Assembly: GCA_965216135.1 (NCBI GenBank)
Contig: CBDCFL010000001.1
Coordinates: 1-20,878, forward strand
DNA: 20,878 nucleotides
Source: CBDCFL01 sp965216135
GTDB taxonomy: Bacteria; Pseudomonadota; Alphaproteobacteria; Rhodobacterales; Rhodobacteraceae
Reading direction: 5' to 3'
In this document: piece after piece, positions 8,043-15,521 of the stretch
Numbering within the stretch: position 1 is the first letter of the stretch
Layout: each line of letters starts with the position of its first letter
Made by a program: the position numbers and the translations under genes
The notes under the pieces: generated by a model
Seen by the model: only the letters and a program-made list of their open reading frames with translations
Database searches by the model: none
What the model was told of the DNA's origin: nothing

Positions 8043-9392
8043 GTACAAACAAGCCCTCTTCGGTTCCAATTCGACTGCTCGGTCAAGGTCGCGTTCCGTG
8101 GATCGTCGATCAGTTCGGACGGCGGGCTATTGCTCCACCGCGAGTTGGACGACGCCCTCGGGCTGACGGACATGGCGGCGGGGCTGATCACCGATCCGCG
8201 CACTGGCCGGAATGGCCGCCACAATCTCGCCGGCCTTCTGCGCCAATCGGTTTTCCCACGCCTTGCCGGCTATGAGGACGTCAACGACGCCGACCGACTG
8301 TGCCGTGATCCGGTGATGCGCCAACTCATCGGTGGACGTGCGGTGAAGCGGGGTGCGGCGTCGGCCAGCGCCATGGGTCGGTTCGAGACGAAGATGCTGA
8401 CCCGACCGGAGAACCTCGCCGCCCTCGCTGATCTGCCCGGCCGCTGGATCGACGCGGTGCATGACCGGAGGCCGCCGAAGAGCATCACGCTGGATATGGA
8501 CAGCTCCGAGAGCCCTGTGCATGGCGATCAGGAAGGTGCAATGTGGAACGGGCATTTCCAATCCAAGTGCCTGCACCCACTGTTCGTGTTCAACCAGTTC
8601 GGCGATCTGGAGCGATGTGCGCTGCGTCCCGGCAATGTCCACAGCGCCGATGGCCGGGAGGATGTGCTGCGCCCGGTGCTGGCAAGATATTCGAGCGACA
8701 CGCGACCCTCGATCACCCGGCGCTATTTCCGAGGTGACGCCGCCTTTGCCATCCCTACGCTGTTCGATCTCCTGGAGGCCGAGGGCTGGGGTTACGCCAT
8801 CCGGATCAAGGGCAACAGCAAGCTCTATGAGCGGATTTCCCGGCTGCTGCGGCGCAGGCCGGGTCGGCCGTCGCACACGGTGATCCGCACCTGCACCAGC
8901 TTCCAGTATCAGGCGGGGAGCTGGGTGAAGCCGCGCCGGGTGGTGTCCAAGGTCGAGTTCCATCCGGGCGGGTTGTTCCCGCGCGTGGGCTTCATCGTCA
9001 CCAATCGCAGCCTGCCCAATGAGCGGGTGCCGGCGTTCTACAACGGCCGGGGCACAGCCGGGCAGCACATCAAGGAGGGCAAGTACGCGCTGAAGTGGAC
9101 GCGGCTTTCCTGCATGCGCTTTGCCGCCAACGCCGTCCGGCTACAGCTTCATGCCCTCGCCTACAATCCGGCGAACTTCCTGCGCACGCCGGCGACGCCC
9201 AGCGAGATCGAGACATGGTCACTGACCTCTTTGCGCGAACGGCTGATCAAGACCGGTACGCGGCTGGGGCGCCATGGCCGCTACGCCATCTTCCAGATGG
9301 CTGAGGCGGCACTGCCGCGGCAAGTGTTCGCCGGGATTCCTGGCCTGATCAACGGGCTGCGCGATCCGCCTGCCGCAACAGGGTGCACATGA
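8013..9392 (+). CDS. IS1380-family transposase, 5' end replaced by IS1595 DNA
   Basis: From 8051 on, this is the native DDE transposase of the IS1380 element: first acid in ITLDMDSSESPVHG, second in YFRGDAAFAIPTLFDLL, and the glutamate region GQHIKEGKYALKWTRLSC with a downstream NAVRLQLHALAYN. The first 11 native residues are cut off by IS1595. The frame stays open through the IS1595 terminal repeat, from a GTG at 8013, giving 459 residues against 457 in the reconstructed original. Whether this hybrid is translated is unknown; no good ribosome binding site is evident before the GTG. Confidence 0.85.
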   Translation: MGVGDNRIGTVQTSPLRFQFDCSVKVAFRGSSISSDGGLLLHRELDDALGLTDMAAGLITDPRTGRNGRHNLAGLLRQSVFPRLAGYEDVNDADRLCRDPVMRQLIGGRAVKRGAASASAMGRFETKMLTRPENLAALADLPGRWIDAVHDRRPPKSITLDMDSSESPVHGDQEGAMWNGHFQSKCLHPLFVFNQFGDLERCALRPGNVHSADGREDVLRPVLARYSSDTRPSITRRYFRGDAAFAIPTLFDLLEAEGWGYAIRIKGNSKLYERISRLLRRRPGRPSHTVIRTCTSFQYQAGSWVKPRRVVSKVEFHPGGLFPRVGFIVTNRSLPNERVPAFYNGRGTAGQHIKEGKYALKWTRLSCMRFAANAVRLQLHALAYNPANFLRTPATPSEIETWSLTSLRERLIKTGTRLGRHGRYAIFQMAEAALPRQVFAGIPGLINGLRDPPAATGCT

Positions 9393-9611
9393 CCAGAAAC
9401 CCGCCCAGATCGGCTAAATCCAACGCTGGTGACAGGAAAGGTGTGTCCGAAAACGCGTCGAGAGACGCCTTAAGCGGTCGGATCGGCCTGTTTGGTCGTG
9501 CTATCCGGCCGGCACGCAGCACCACACGCGGATCGGAGGCAGAAATCGCCTGGAAAGTCGCCTTCGGTTGCTTTAGCCTCACGGGAGGCAAGCCAAATGG
9601 AGAATGCCGGA

Positions 9612-9668
9612 TTCAAACACCTTTTCCGGTGCGGCATCAAACTGGCGGGTCAGGTTTAGCTCGGTCAT
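9612..9668 (-). pseudogene. AHSA1/SRPBCC-domain gene, 5' part (split by IS1380)
   Basis: Nineteen codons, MTELNLTRQFDAAPEKVFE, form the first strand and helix start of an AHSA1-type protein. The ATG overlaps the arsR stop by one base (TGATG), so the gene was translationally coupled to arsR. The next native codon is TAC at 6802, after the IS1380 element. As it stands, translation from this start runs into the IS and stops after about ten more residues. Confidence 0.9.
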
Positions 9669-9988
9669 CACTTGTCCTCGATCTGCAGGGCCACCATCAG
9701 CCGGTCCAGGCTGGTGCCCCAGAACTCCTTGCGCGACATGGTCCAGGCGCCAATCGCCTCGACCGCTGACTTTTCGACCGCGTAGATGCGCCGCTGTTTG
9801 TCGATTTTCTGGGTGACGACCCCGGCTTGGCGCAACACTTTGAGATGTTTGGAAATCGCCGGCGGCGACACATCGGCCACGTCCAGCAACTCGCCAACGC
9901 TCAGATCGCCGTGGTCCATCAGACGTTCGACAATCGCCAGCCGGGTCGGATCGCCGAGCGCTGCGAAGGAGTGAGCCAGGGGGGTCAT
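9668..9988 (-). CDS. ArsR-family transcriptional regulator
   Basis: The 106-residue winged-helix repressor has the ArsR pattern FAALGDPTRLAIVERL at the start, a recognition-helix region SVGELLDVADVSPPAISKHLKVLRQAGVV and a wing KIDKQRRIYAV. No metal-binding CxC motif is seen in the recognition helix, so it is not an obvious arsenic or metal sensor. It belongs to the group commonly found upstream of AHSA1/SRPBCC genes. The ribosome binding site is AGGAAA. A palindrome just upstream (10002-10019) probably serves for autoregulation. The gene itself is intact, but its downstream partner is destroyed. Confidence 0.93.
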   Translation of the reverse strand: MTPLAHSFAALGDPTRLAIVERLMDHGDLSVGELLDVADVSPPAISKHLKVLRQAGVVTQKIDKQRRIYAVEKSAVEAIGAWTMSRKEFWGTSLDRLMVALQIEDK

Positions 9989-10001
9989 ATTATATTTCCT
10001 A

Positions 10002-10019
10002 TTTGGTTAATTAACTAAA
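10002..10019. promoter_or_regulatory. Candidate ArsR operator palindrome
   Basis: TTTGGTTAATTAACTAAA is symmetric at 16 of 18 positions with a perfect core GTTAATTAAC (10006-10015). It lies 14 bp upstream of the arsR ATG. A TTGACT -35-like hexamer reads on the minus strand at 10040-10035, so the palindrome covers the expected -10 region. That is the usual position for autorepression. The binding itself is inferred. Confidence 0.6.
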
Positions 10020-10079
10020 CGGCAAAGTTGTGTGAGTCAAGCCCTTGCTTTCGGTGTTGCCTTCAATCACTGAAAACCC

Positions 10080-10924
10080 ATGACCAAGACCCTGCTTTCG
10101 TTCGGCCACGGCTATTCGGCGCGCGCCCTGGCGCGGGTGCTGATCGCGCAGGGATGGCACATTATCGGCACCACCCGTTCGCCCGATAAGGTCGCCACCC
10201 TTGAGGGCGAGGGTGTGCGGGGTGTCATTTGGCCCGGCGCGGATATGCGTGAGCATCTGCATGCGGCGACCCATCTGCTGATCTCGACCGCGCCGGATGA
10301 AACCGGCGACCCGGTGCTTGGGCGTCTGGCCGATCAGATCGCCCAGGCAGCGCCGTTCGCGTGGACCGGTTATCTGTCCACCACCGGTGTTTACGGCGAT
10401 CATGGCGGTGGATGGGTTGACGAGGATACCCCGCTGACACCAACCACCACACGCGGCCAATACCGCGTCAAAGCCGAGCGCCAATGGCAGGATTTGGCGG
10501 AAAAACAAACCCTGAACCTGCACATTTTCCGCCTTGCGGGGATATACGGCCCCGGTCGCGGCCCTTTTGCCAAAGTGCGTGCAGGCACTGCGCGGCGCAT
10601 CATCAAGCCAGATCAGGTGATTTCTCGCATCCATGTCGATGACATCGCGCAAGTGCTCGCCGCCTCGATTGGCCAGCCAAGGGCAGGGGCCATCTATAAC
10701 CTCTGCGACGATGCGCCCGCGCCGCCCGAAGAAGTGATCGCCTATGCCGCCGACCTGCTCGGCCTGCCCGTCCCGCCCGCCGAGAACTGGGACACCGCCC
10801 ACATGACCCCGATGGCGCGTTCGTTCTACGCAGAAAGCAAACGGGTGCGAAACAACCGGATCAAATCAGAGCTTGGGATCACCCTGAAATACCCGACTTA
10901 CCAAGCCGGGCTGCGGGCTTTATA
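10080..10924 (+). CDS. SDR-type NAD(P)-dependent epimerase/dehydratase, 3' end lost
   Basis: The protein is a Rossmann-fold member of the extended SDR group, YeeZ-like. It has MTKTLLSFGHGYSARALARVL (glycine-rich nucleotide loop GHGYSA), YLSTTGVYGDHGG, GQYRVKAERQW, FRLAGIYGPGRGP and a final KSELGITLKYPTYQAGLRALY. About 281 native residues are present, and only the last handful are missing. There is no native stop: the frame continues through IS-derived DNA to 11657, predicting a 525-residue fusion. The lost end can be guessed from the second copy near 12380, perhaps RALLDTA-stop. It converges on dxs. No clear ribosome binding site precedes the ATG. The substrate is unknown. Confidence 0.8.
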
Positions 10925-10926
10925 CC
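10742..10926 (+). repeat. Direct repeat, copy 1 (3' end of the SDR gene)
   Basis: About 185 bp of SDR coding sequence that recurs at 12173-12380, beyond the IS remnants. The first 41 bases of both copies are identical. This copy keeps the open reading frame. Confidence 0.9.
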
Positions 10927-10977
10927 AACGGTCATTGATCAGAACCCATGCGCCCATTTGCGCATGCCGAGGGACAT
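10923..10977 (-). mobile_element. Remnant of a diverged IS630-type 3' end
   Basis: After TA at 10923-10924 the sequence reads CCAACGG, the same terminal heptamer as the intact IS630. On the minus strand it encodes SLGMRKWAHGF-stop, closely matching the C-terminus SIGMRKWAHIGQC of the intact transposase. It differs in sequence from the full copies, so it is a related older element. Only about 55 bp remain; beyond this point IS1182-like sequence begins. The right boundary is approximate. Confidence 0.7.
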
Positions 10978-12172
10978 ACTTCGAGGGCATCGACTCAGAG
11001 CGCGGTCTGGAGTGGCGTTGCTCGGATTCCCTGTCGCTTCGGGAGTTCCTGCGGCTTGAGAACCGGGAGCGGGTGCCGGACCATTCCTGGCTGTCACGGA
11101 CCCGCACGCGCCTGCCTCATGACAGTTCTCCACCGGCGATCTTCGACTCGGGCGTTCGTGGCGCTGCATTGCCGAAGCACGGTGATGTTGTCAAGGGCGA
11201 TCGTATCGGGGTGGATGCCTCGACCATGGAGGCCAACGCGGCGCTGCGCAACATCGTGCGATCAGGGACACGGGCGATGGGTTACCGGGGGATGCTGGAG
11301 CGGCTTGGCCCAGGAGAGCGGTATCGAGACGCCCACGGCCGAGGACCTGGCGCGTCTGGTGTCGCAAGCGCAAGGGCAAGAAGCTCTCGAACCAGGACTG
11401 GGTTTCCAGGAGCGACTTCCCGAGGCCAAGATCGCGCCGAAGATGAAGGACGGCACGACCCATCTCGGCCTACAAGCCTGAGCACGCGGTGGATCTGGAC
11501 ACCGGCGCGGTGGTGGCGTGCCGACGTCTGGCACCATCGCCGACGAGGGCGACACGACTTACGCTTCCCAAGACGCTGGCGGCGGCTTCAGGAGAACCTT
11601 GCCAGCGTTGACAGCGGTATCTCGACGGCTTTCGAGGAGCCTCGGCCGAATGTGTGACCGACAAAGGCTATCACTCACGGGCGGTCTTGAAGGCCTTGGA
11701 CAACGGCCCGTGGAAGACGCGGATCGCCGAGCCCAAGGCGAAGGGCTTCGCGCGCTGGCGCGGCGACGAGGCGGCGCGGCGGGCGGTCACCAACAACCGG
11801 ACCCGGCTGTTATCGGGGGTGGCCAAAGAAGCCTTCAAGCTGCGCGCCGAGATCGTCGAGCGCTCCTTCGCCCACAACCTCGATCGCGGCGGCATGCGCC
11901 GGACCTGGCTTCGGGGCCGCGAGAACGTGCACAAGCGATACCTGCTTCACGTCGCCGGCCACAACCTCTCGTTGCTGATGCGCCAACTCATCGGCGCCCG
12001 GCACCCCGCGCGAGGCCGTGGCGGGCGGATATGGCGGTATTTTCGTGCTGCTCACGCCCACCGGGGCCATGCTGGTCGCACTGGGGGTCTCGCAAAGCGG
12101 CCAGACGGTTTTCGCCGCCGCATTCCTCATCTGGGAGTGAGAGCCGGAAAAAGCCACTTAATCAACGGGCTG
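10978..12172 (+). mobile_element. Degenerate, 5'-truncated IS1182-like element
   Basis: The segment encodes pieces of one DDE transposase spread over at least three frames: YFEGIDSERGLEWRCSDSLS, GVDASTMEANAALRNIV, AQESGIETPTAEDLARL, KIAPKMKDGTTHLG, then a long intact stretch. The end matches IFVLLTPTGAMLVALGVSQS in yet another frame. The N-terminal domain is missing. The family assignment (IS1182-type, IS4/IS5 superfamily) is from recognition of the segment order. Right-end DNA appears to stop where the second SDR copy starts at 12173. Both boundaries are approximate. Confidence 0.75.
11654..12035 (+). pseudogene. IS1182-like transposase, best-preserved 3' fragment
   Basis: This open stretch keeps the C-terminal catalytic part of the transposase: VTDKGYHSRAVLKAL carries the second acidic residue, and IVERSFAHNLDRGGMRRTWL carries the ExxR-type glutamate region, followed by GRENVHKRYLLHVAGHNLSLLMRQL. 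Frameshifts lie on both sides. It cannot make an active enzyme alone. Confidence 0.8.
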
Positions 12173-12380
12173 CTATGCCGCCGACCTGCTCGGCCTGCCC
12201 GTCCCGCCCGCCGCAGAACTGGGACACCGCCCACATCGTTCCGTAAGTCGATAGGCGCGTTCGTTCTATGGCAGAAAGCAAACGGGTGCGAAACAACATT
12301 GAGTCAGAGATCGGACCGCTTGGGAATCACCCTGAAATACCCGACTTAGGCAAGCCGGGCTGCGGTGCTATTACTCGATA
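12173..12380 (+). repeat. Direct repeat, copy 2 (decayed 3' end of the SDR gene)
   Basis: This copy matches 10742-10926 in long perfect blocks, for example CTATGCCGCCGACCTGCTCG, AGAAAGCAAACGGGTGCGAA and TCACCCTGAAATACCCGACT. They are separated by clusters of changes that are mostly small insertions. It is about 23 bases longer than copy 1, and the frame is lost with new stops such as TAA and TAG. Past the repeat the sequence continues TACTCGATACCGCTTGA, which may be the original end of the SDR gene with its stop at 12386-12388. Confidence 0.85.
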
Positions 12381-12389
12381 CCGCTTGAA

Positions 12390-12421
12390 TTCATCTTGCG
12401 AAAAATATCCCCGCCGGAGGC
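12390..12421 (-). terminator. Hairpin plus TATTTT/AAGA motif after dxs
   Basis: Seventeen bases past the dxs stop, the minus strand reads GCCTCCGGCGGGG and then ATATTTTTCGCAAGATGAA. A short GC-rich self-complementary run followed by T residues looks like a weak intrinsic terminator. Related motifs follow xseB (15246-15276) and petR (16457-16491). Terminator function is inferred. Confidence 0.45.
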
Positions 12422-12437
12422 AAAACCACCCGCAGCA

Positions 12438-14366
12438 CTACGCCCGCCTGCTGCCGATCTGCGCCACACCCAGCACATCCAGCACCCTGGCCACAATCGC
12501 CTCGGCGCGAAGTTCAGCCGCATCATACATCTGATCGGGGCTGGCCTGATCGATGAAGCGATCCGGCAGCACCATCGAACGATATTTCAGCCCGCCATCA
12601 AAAACCCCCGCTTCGGCCAGCAAATGCGCCACATGGCTCCCAAATCCGCCAACCGCGCCCTCCTCGATGGTGATCAGCGCCTCATGGTTTTCGGCCAGCA
12701 TCAGGATCAGCTCACGATCCAGCGGCTTGGCAAACCGCGCATCGGCGATGGTCGGCGAAATCCCCTTGCCCGCGAGCATTTCAGCCGCCTTGGATACTTC
12801 ATCCAGCCGCGTTCCAAACGACAGGATCGCCACCCGATCACCTTGGCGCACAACCCGGCCCTTGCCGATCTCCAGCACCTCGCCGCGTTCAGGCAAATCG
12901 ACGCCCACGCCTGCGCCGCGCGGATAACGAAACGCAATCGGGCCGTCATCATAGGCCGCGGCGGTGGCCACCATATGCACCAGTTCGGCCTCGTCCGACG
13001 CCGCCATCACCACGAAACCGGGCAAACACGCCAGATAGGCCACATCAAACGCGCCCGCATGGGTCGCCCCATCGGCCCCGACCAGCCCGGCGCGGTCGAT
13101 GGCAAACCTGACCGGCAATCCCTGGATCGCCACATCGTGCACCACCTGATCATAGCCGCGTTGCAGAAACGTCGAGTAGATCGCGCAGAACGGTTTCATC
13201 CCGCCCGCCGCCAGCCCGGCGCAAAACGTCACCGCGTGCTGCTCGGCGATACCGACGTCAAAACAGCGCGAAGGATAGCGCTCCAAAAACCGGTCGAGCC
13301 CGGTGCCATCCGGCATCGCCGCGGTCACCGCGACAATCCTGTCATCGCGCGCCGCCTCGGCCAACAGCGCGTCCGAGAACACCCGCGTGTAAGACGGGGC
13401 GTTGCTGGGCGATTTCTTCTGCTTGCCGGTGATCACGTCAAATTTCGCAACGCCATGCCCCCTGTCGGCGGCCCCTTCGGCGGGCGCATAGCCCTTGCCT
13501 TTCACCGTGGTCGCATGGATCAGCATCGGCCCGGTGGCGCGTTCCTTGACCGTGCGCAGAACCGCCAGCAATTGATCGATGTCATGTCCGTCAATCGGCC
13601 CGACATAGGAAAAGCCGAGCTCTTCGAACAACGTGCCACCCACGGTCATGCCCTTCAGCATTTCCTTGGCCCGCCGCGCGCCCTCCTGAAACGGCTCAGG
13701 CAACAGACTGACAGCACCCTTGGCCGCCGCCTTGAATTCCTGAAACGGGGCGCCCGCATAGAGCCGGGTGAGATAAGACGACATCGCGCCGACCGGCGGG
13801 GCGATCGACATCTCGTTGTCATTCAGGATCACGATCAGCCGCTTGCCCAGTGCCCCGGCATTGTTCATCGCCTCATAGGCCATGCCCGCAGACATCGCGC
13901 CATCGCCAATCACCGCGATGCAATCGCCGATCCCGTGCTCGGGCGCGCCGCCCAGATCGCGCGCTACCGCAAAGCCGAGCGCGGCTGAGATCGAGGTCGA
14001 GGAATGCGCTGCGCCGAACGGGTCATAGGCGCTCTCGGTGCGTTTGGTGAACCCGCTCAACCCGTCCTTCTGGCGTATGGTGCGAATTTGCTCACGCCGC
14101 CCGGTCAGGATCTTATGCGGATAGGTCTGGTGGCTGACATCCCAGATGATCCGGTCCCTGGGCGCATCAAAAACGGCGTGCAGCGCCACGGTAATTTCAA
14201 CCACCCCCAGCCCCGCGCCCAGATGGCCGCCGGTCTCGCTGACCGCGTGGATAGTCTCGGCGCGCAGCTCACCGGCCAGCCGGTGTAATTCGGCGTCGCT
14301 CAGCCCCTTCAGGTCGGCGGGCAGGCTCACACGATCCAGCGTCGGGGTATCGGGTCTGTCGCTCAT
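12438..14366 (-). CDS. dxs: 1-deoxy-D-xylulose-5-phosphate synthase
   Basis: DXS condenses pyruvate and glyceraldehyde 3-phosphate to DXP, the first step of the MEP isoprenoid pathway and an entry to thiamine and pyridoxal synthesis. The 642-residue protein has the thiamine diphosphate motif GDGAMSAG at 154-161, ending at N182-D-N184, with H49 and H79 in the expected active-site contexts (ETGGHLG and VSHQTY). It also has the pyrimidine-domain segment DVGIAEQHAVTFCAGLA and the C-terminal transketolase domain. The length is typical. Its ATG overlaps the ispA stop by 4 bp (ATGA), so both are co-translated. Confidence 0.97.
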   Translation of the reverse strand: MSDRPDTPTLDRVSLPADLKGLSDAELHRLAGELRAETIHAVSETGGHLGAGLGVVEITVALHAVFDAPRDRIIWDVSHQTYPHKILTGRREQIRTIRQKDGLSGFTKRTESAYDPFGAAHSSTSISAALGFAVARDLGGAPEHGIGDCIAVIGDGAMSAGMAYEAMNNAGALGKRLIVILNDNEMSIAPPVGAMSSYLTRLYAGAPFQEFKAAAKGAVSLLPEPFQEGARRAKEMLKGMTVGGTLFEELGFSYVGPIDGHDIDQLLAVLRTVKERATGPMLIHATTVKGKGYAPAEGAADRGHGVAKFDVITGKQKKSPSNAPSYTRVFSDALLAEAARDDRIVAVTAAMPDGTGLDRFLERYPSRCFDVGIAEQHAVTFCAGLAAGGMKPFCAIYSTFLQRGYDQVVHDVAIQGLPVRFAIDRAGLVGADGATHAGAFDVAYLACLPGFVVMAASDEAELVHMVATAAAYDDGPIAFRYPRGAGVGVDLPERGEVLEIGKGRVVRQGDRVAILSFGTRLDEVSKAAEMLAGKGISPTIADARFAKPLDRELILMLAENHEALITIEEGAVGGFGSHVAHLLAEAGVFDGGLKYRSMVLPDRFIDQASPDQMYDAAELRAEAIVARVLDVLGVAQIGSRRA

Positions 14367-15232
14367 GATTGTCGCGAAATAACGAACCGCGCGGCGGCCT
14401 GCAAGTTTTCCGCCGCCGCGCCATAGACGCCAAGCGCCGCGCAGGCCTCATCCACCAGCGCCGATGCCCGCGTTTTGGCTGCCTCAATGCCCATCACCGA
14501 CACAAACGTCGCCTTGCCACGGCCCGCATCTTTGCCCAGGCGCTTGCCCGCCGCCATAGCATCGCCTTCAACATCCAAAATGTCGTCGGCAATCTGAAAC
14601 GCCAGTCCCAGCGCATGCGCATAGCCCAACAGCGGCCCTTTGGGTGCGCCTGCCAGAACGGGGCCCGCCGTCGCCGACCAGGCGATCAGCGCCCCGGTTT
14701 TTAGCGCCTGCATTTCGGTAATGTCGGCCAGCGCGGGCGGCGTTTCGGCGGTTTCAGCGGCAATATCCAGCGCCTGACCGCGCACCATGCCGCGCGCGCC
14801 GGCCGCTTGCGACAGCTCTGCAATCAAGCGCAGGCGCGCGCCCGGATCAGCGGCCAGCCGCGGATCGCACAACAATTCAAACCCCAGCGCCTGCAGGCCA
14901 TCACCGGCCAGAACCGCGGTCGCCTCATCCCATTTGAGGTGCACGGTCGCCCGCCCGCGTCTGAGATCATCGTCATCCATCGCCGGCAGGTCATCGTGGA
15001 TCAGAGAATAGGCATGGACCGCCTCAACCGCTGCGGCGGCAAATACCGCGTCTTGGTCGGGCACATCGAAAAGCTGGGCACTTTCCATCACCAGAAATGC
15101 CCGCACCCGCTTGCCGCCCTGGCACGCATAAGCCATCGCATCGGTTACCGGGCCGCCCGCCATTGTGGCAAAGACAGCATCCAGACAGGCCTGAACCTGA
15201 TCCGCGCAATCTTTCAAACGTTCCTCGAACAC
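14363..15232 (-). CDS. ispA: Farnesyl diphosphate synthase / polyprenyl synthetase
   Basis: The enzyme elongates dimethylallyl or geranyl diphosphate with isopentenyl diphosphate. Both aspartate-rich motifs are present: D80-D81-LPAM-D86-D87 and D216-D217-IL-D220, with GGKRVR at 39-44 binding diphosphate. The GTG at 15232 gives 289 residues, starting FEERLKDC as in relatives. An upstream in-frame start at 15328 would overlap xseB and add 32 unlike residues. The gap to xseB is 46 bp, and the gene overlaps dxs by 4 bp. Together with dxs it supplies prenyl precursors for quinones, and perhaps for carotenoids if the organism makes them. Confidence 0.94.
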   Translation of the reverse strand: MFEERLKDCADQVQACLDAVFATMAGGPVTDAMAYACQGGKRVRAFLVMESAQLFDVPDQDAVFAAAAVEAVHAYSLIHDDLPAMDDDDLRRGRATVHLKWDEATAVLAGDGLQALGFELLCDPRLAADPGARLRLIAELSQAAGARGMVRGQALDIAAETAETPPALADITEMQALKTGALIAWSATAGPVLAGAPKGPLLGYAHALGLAFQIADDILDVEGDAMAAGKRLGKDAGRGKATFVSVMGIEAAKTRASALVDEACAALGVYGAAAENLQAAARFVISRQS

Positions 15233-15245
15233 AGGCTGGCCCCGG

Positions 15246-15276
15246 TTTCTTCTTTTCAAAATACTCAAATTTCGAA
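15246..15276 (-). promoter_or_regulatory. TATTTT/AAGA intergenic motif after xseB
   Basis: On the minus strand, GAGTATTTTGAAAAGAAGAA follows the xseB stop and precedes the ispA start. It matches the motif after petR at nine consecutive bases plus the AAGA part. A weak TTCGAA palindrome lies upstream of it. It may be an attenuator or an RNA-processing site within the operon; the function is not known to me. Confidence 0.35.
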
Positions 15277-15278
15277 CG

Positions 15279-15521
15279 CTACAGGCCCTCGACGGGTTCG
15301 GTGCCGGTGGGCTTGCCAGCGCCATCAAGGGTCAACTGTTCGACCTTCTCCTCGGCCTCTTTCAGCTTTTTCTCGCACCGCTTTTTCAACAGCGCGCCGC
15401 GTTCATACAGCTTGATGGATGCTTCCAACGGCACGTCACCGCGCTCCAGCTGGCCGACCACGCGGTCCAACTCGGCCATCGCGTCTTCAAAGCTCATCTC
15501 ATCGACCGGTTTGTCACTCAT
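15279..15521 (-). CDS. xseB: Exodeoxyribonuclease VII small subunit
   Basis: The 80-residue protein is the small subunit of exonuclease VII, which degrades single-stranded DNA with the large subunit XseA (not in this window). The family core is clear: MSFEDAMAELDRVVGQLERGDVPLEASIKLYERG, followed by a charged coiled-coil helix LLKKRCEKKLKEAEEKVEQL. The start ATG at 15521 overlaps the end of the HDAC-like gene by 8 bp. Placement next to ispA and dxs is a widespread proteobacterial arrangement. Confidence 0.95.
   Translation of the reverse strand: MSDKPVDEMSFEDAMAELDRVVGQLERGDVPLEASIKLYERGALLKKRCEKKLKEAEEKVEQLTLDGAGKPTGTEPVEGL

Larger units (their letters stand above)
6807..9611 (+). mobile_element. 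IS1380-family element carrying a nested IS1595
   Basis: The element is flanked by a 4-bp direct repeat TTCA (6803-6806 and 9612-9615), as expected for IS1380. Imperfect inverted ends follow: CCCGCATTCCCCAGATGG at 6808-6825 and the reverse complement CCGGCATTCTCCATTTGG at 9593-9610, matching at 14 of 18 positions. After removing the inner IS1595 and one copy of its target repeat, the element is 1685 bp, a normal IS1380 size. It is inserted between codons 19 and 20 of the AHSA1 gene. The stretch 9393-9611 is its non-coding right end. Confidence 0.93.

Noticed and set aside
8127..9068. 313-residue minus-strand frame
   Set aside because: It is antisense to the IS1380 transposase, whose catalytic motifs are on the plus strand.
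12396..13988. 530-residue plus-strand frame
   Set aside because: It is antisense to dxs across its length, is rich in R/H/A/G from high-GC shadow translation, and has no recognisable domain.
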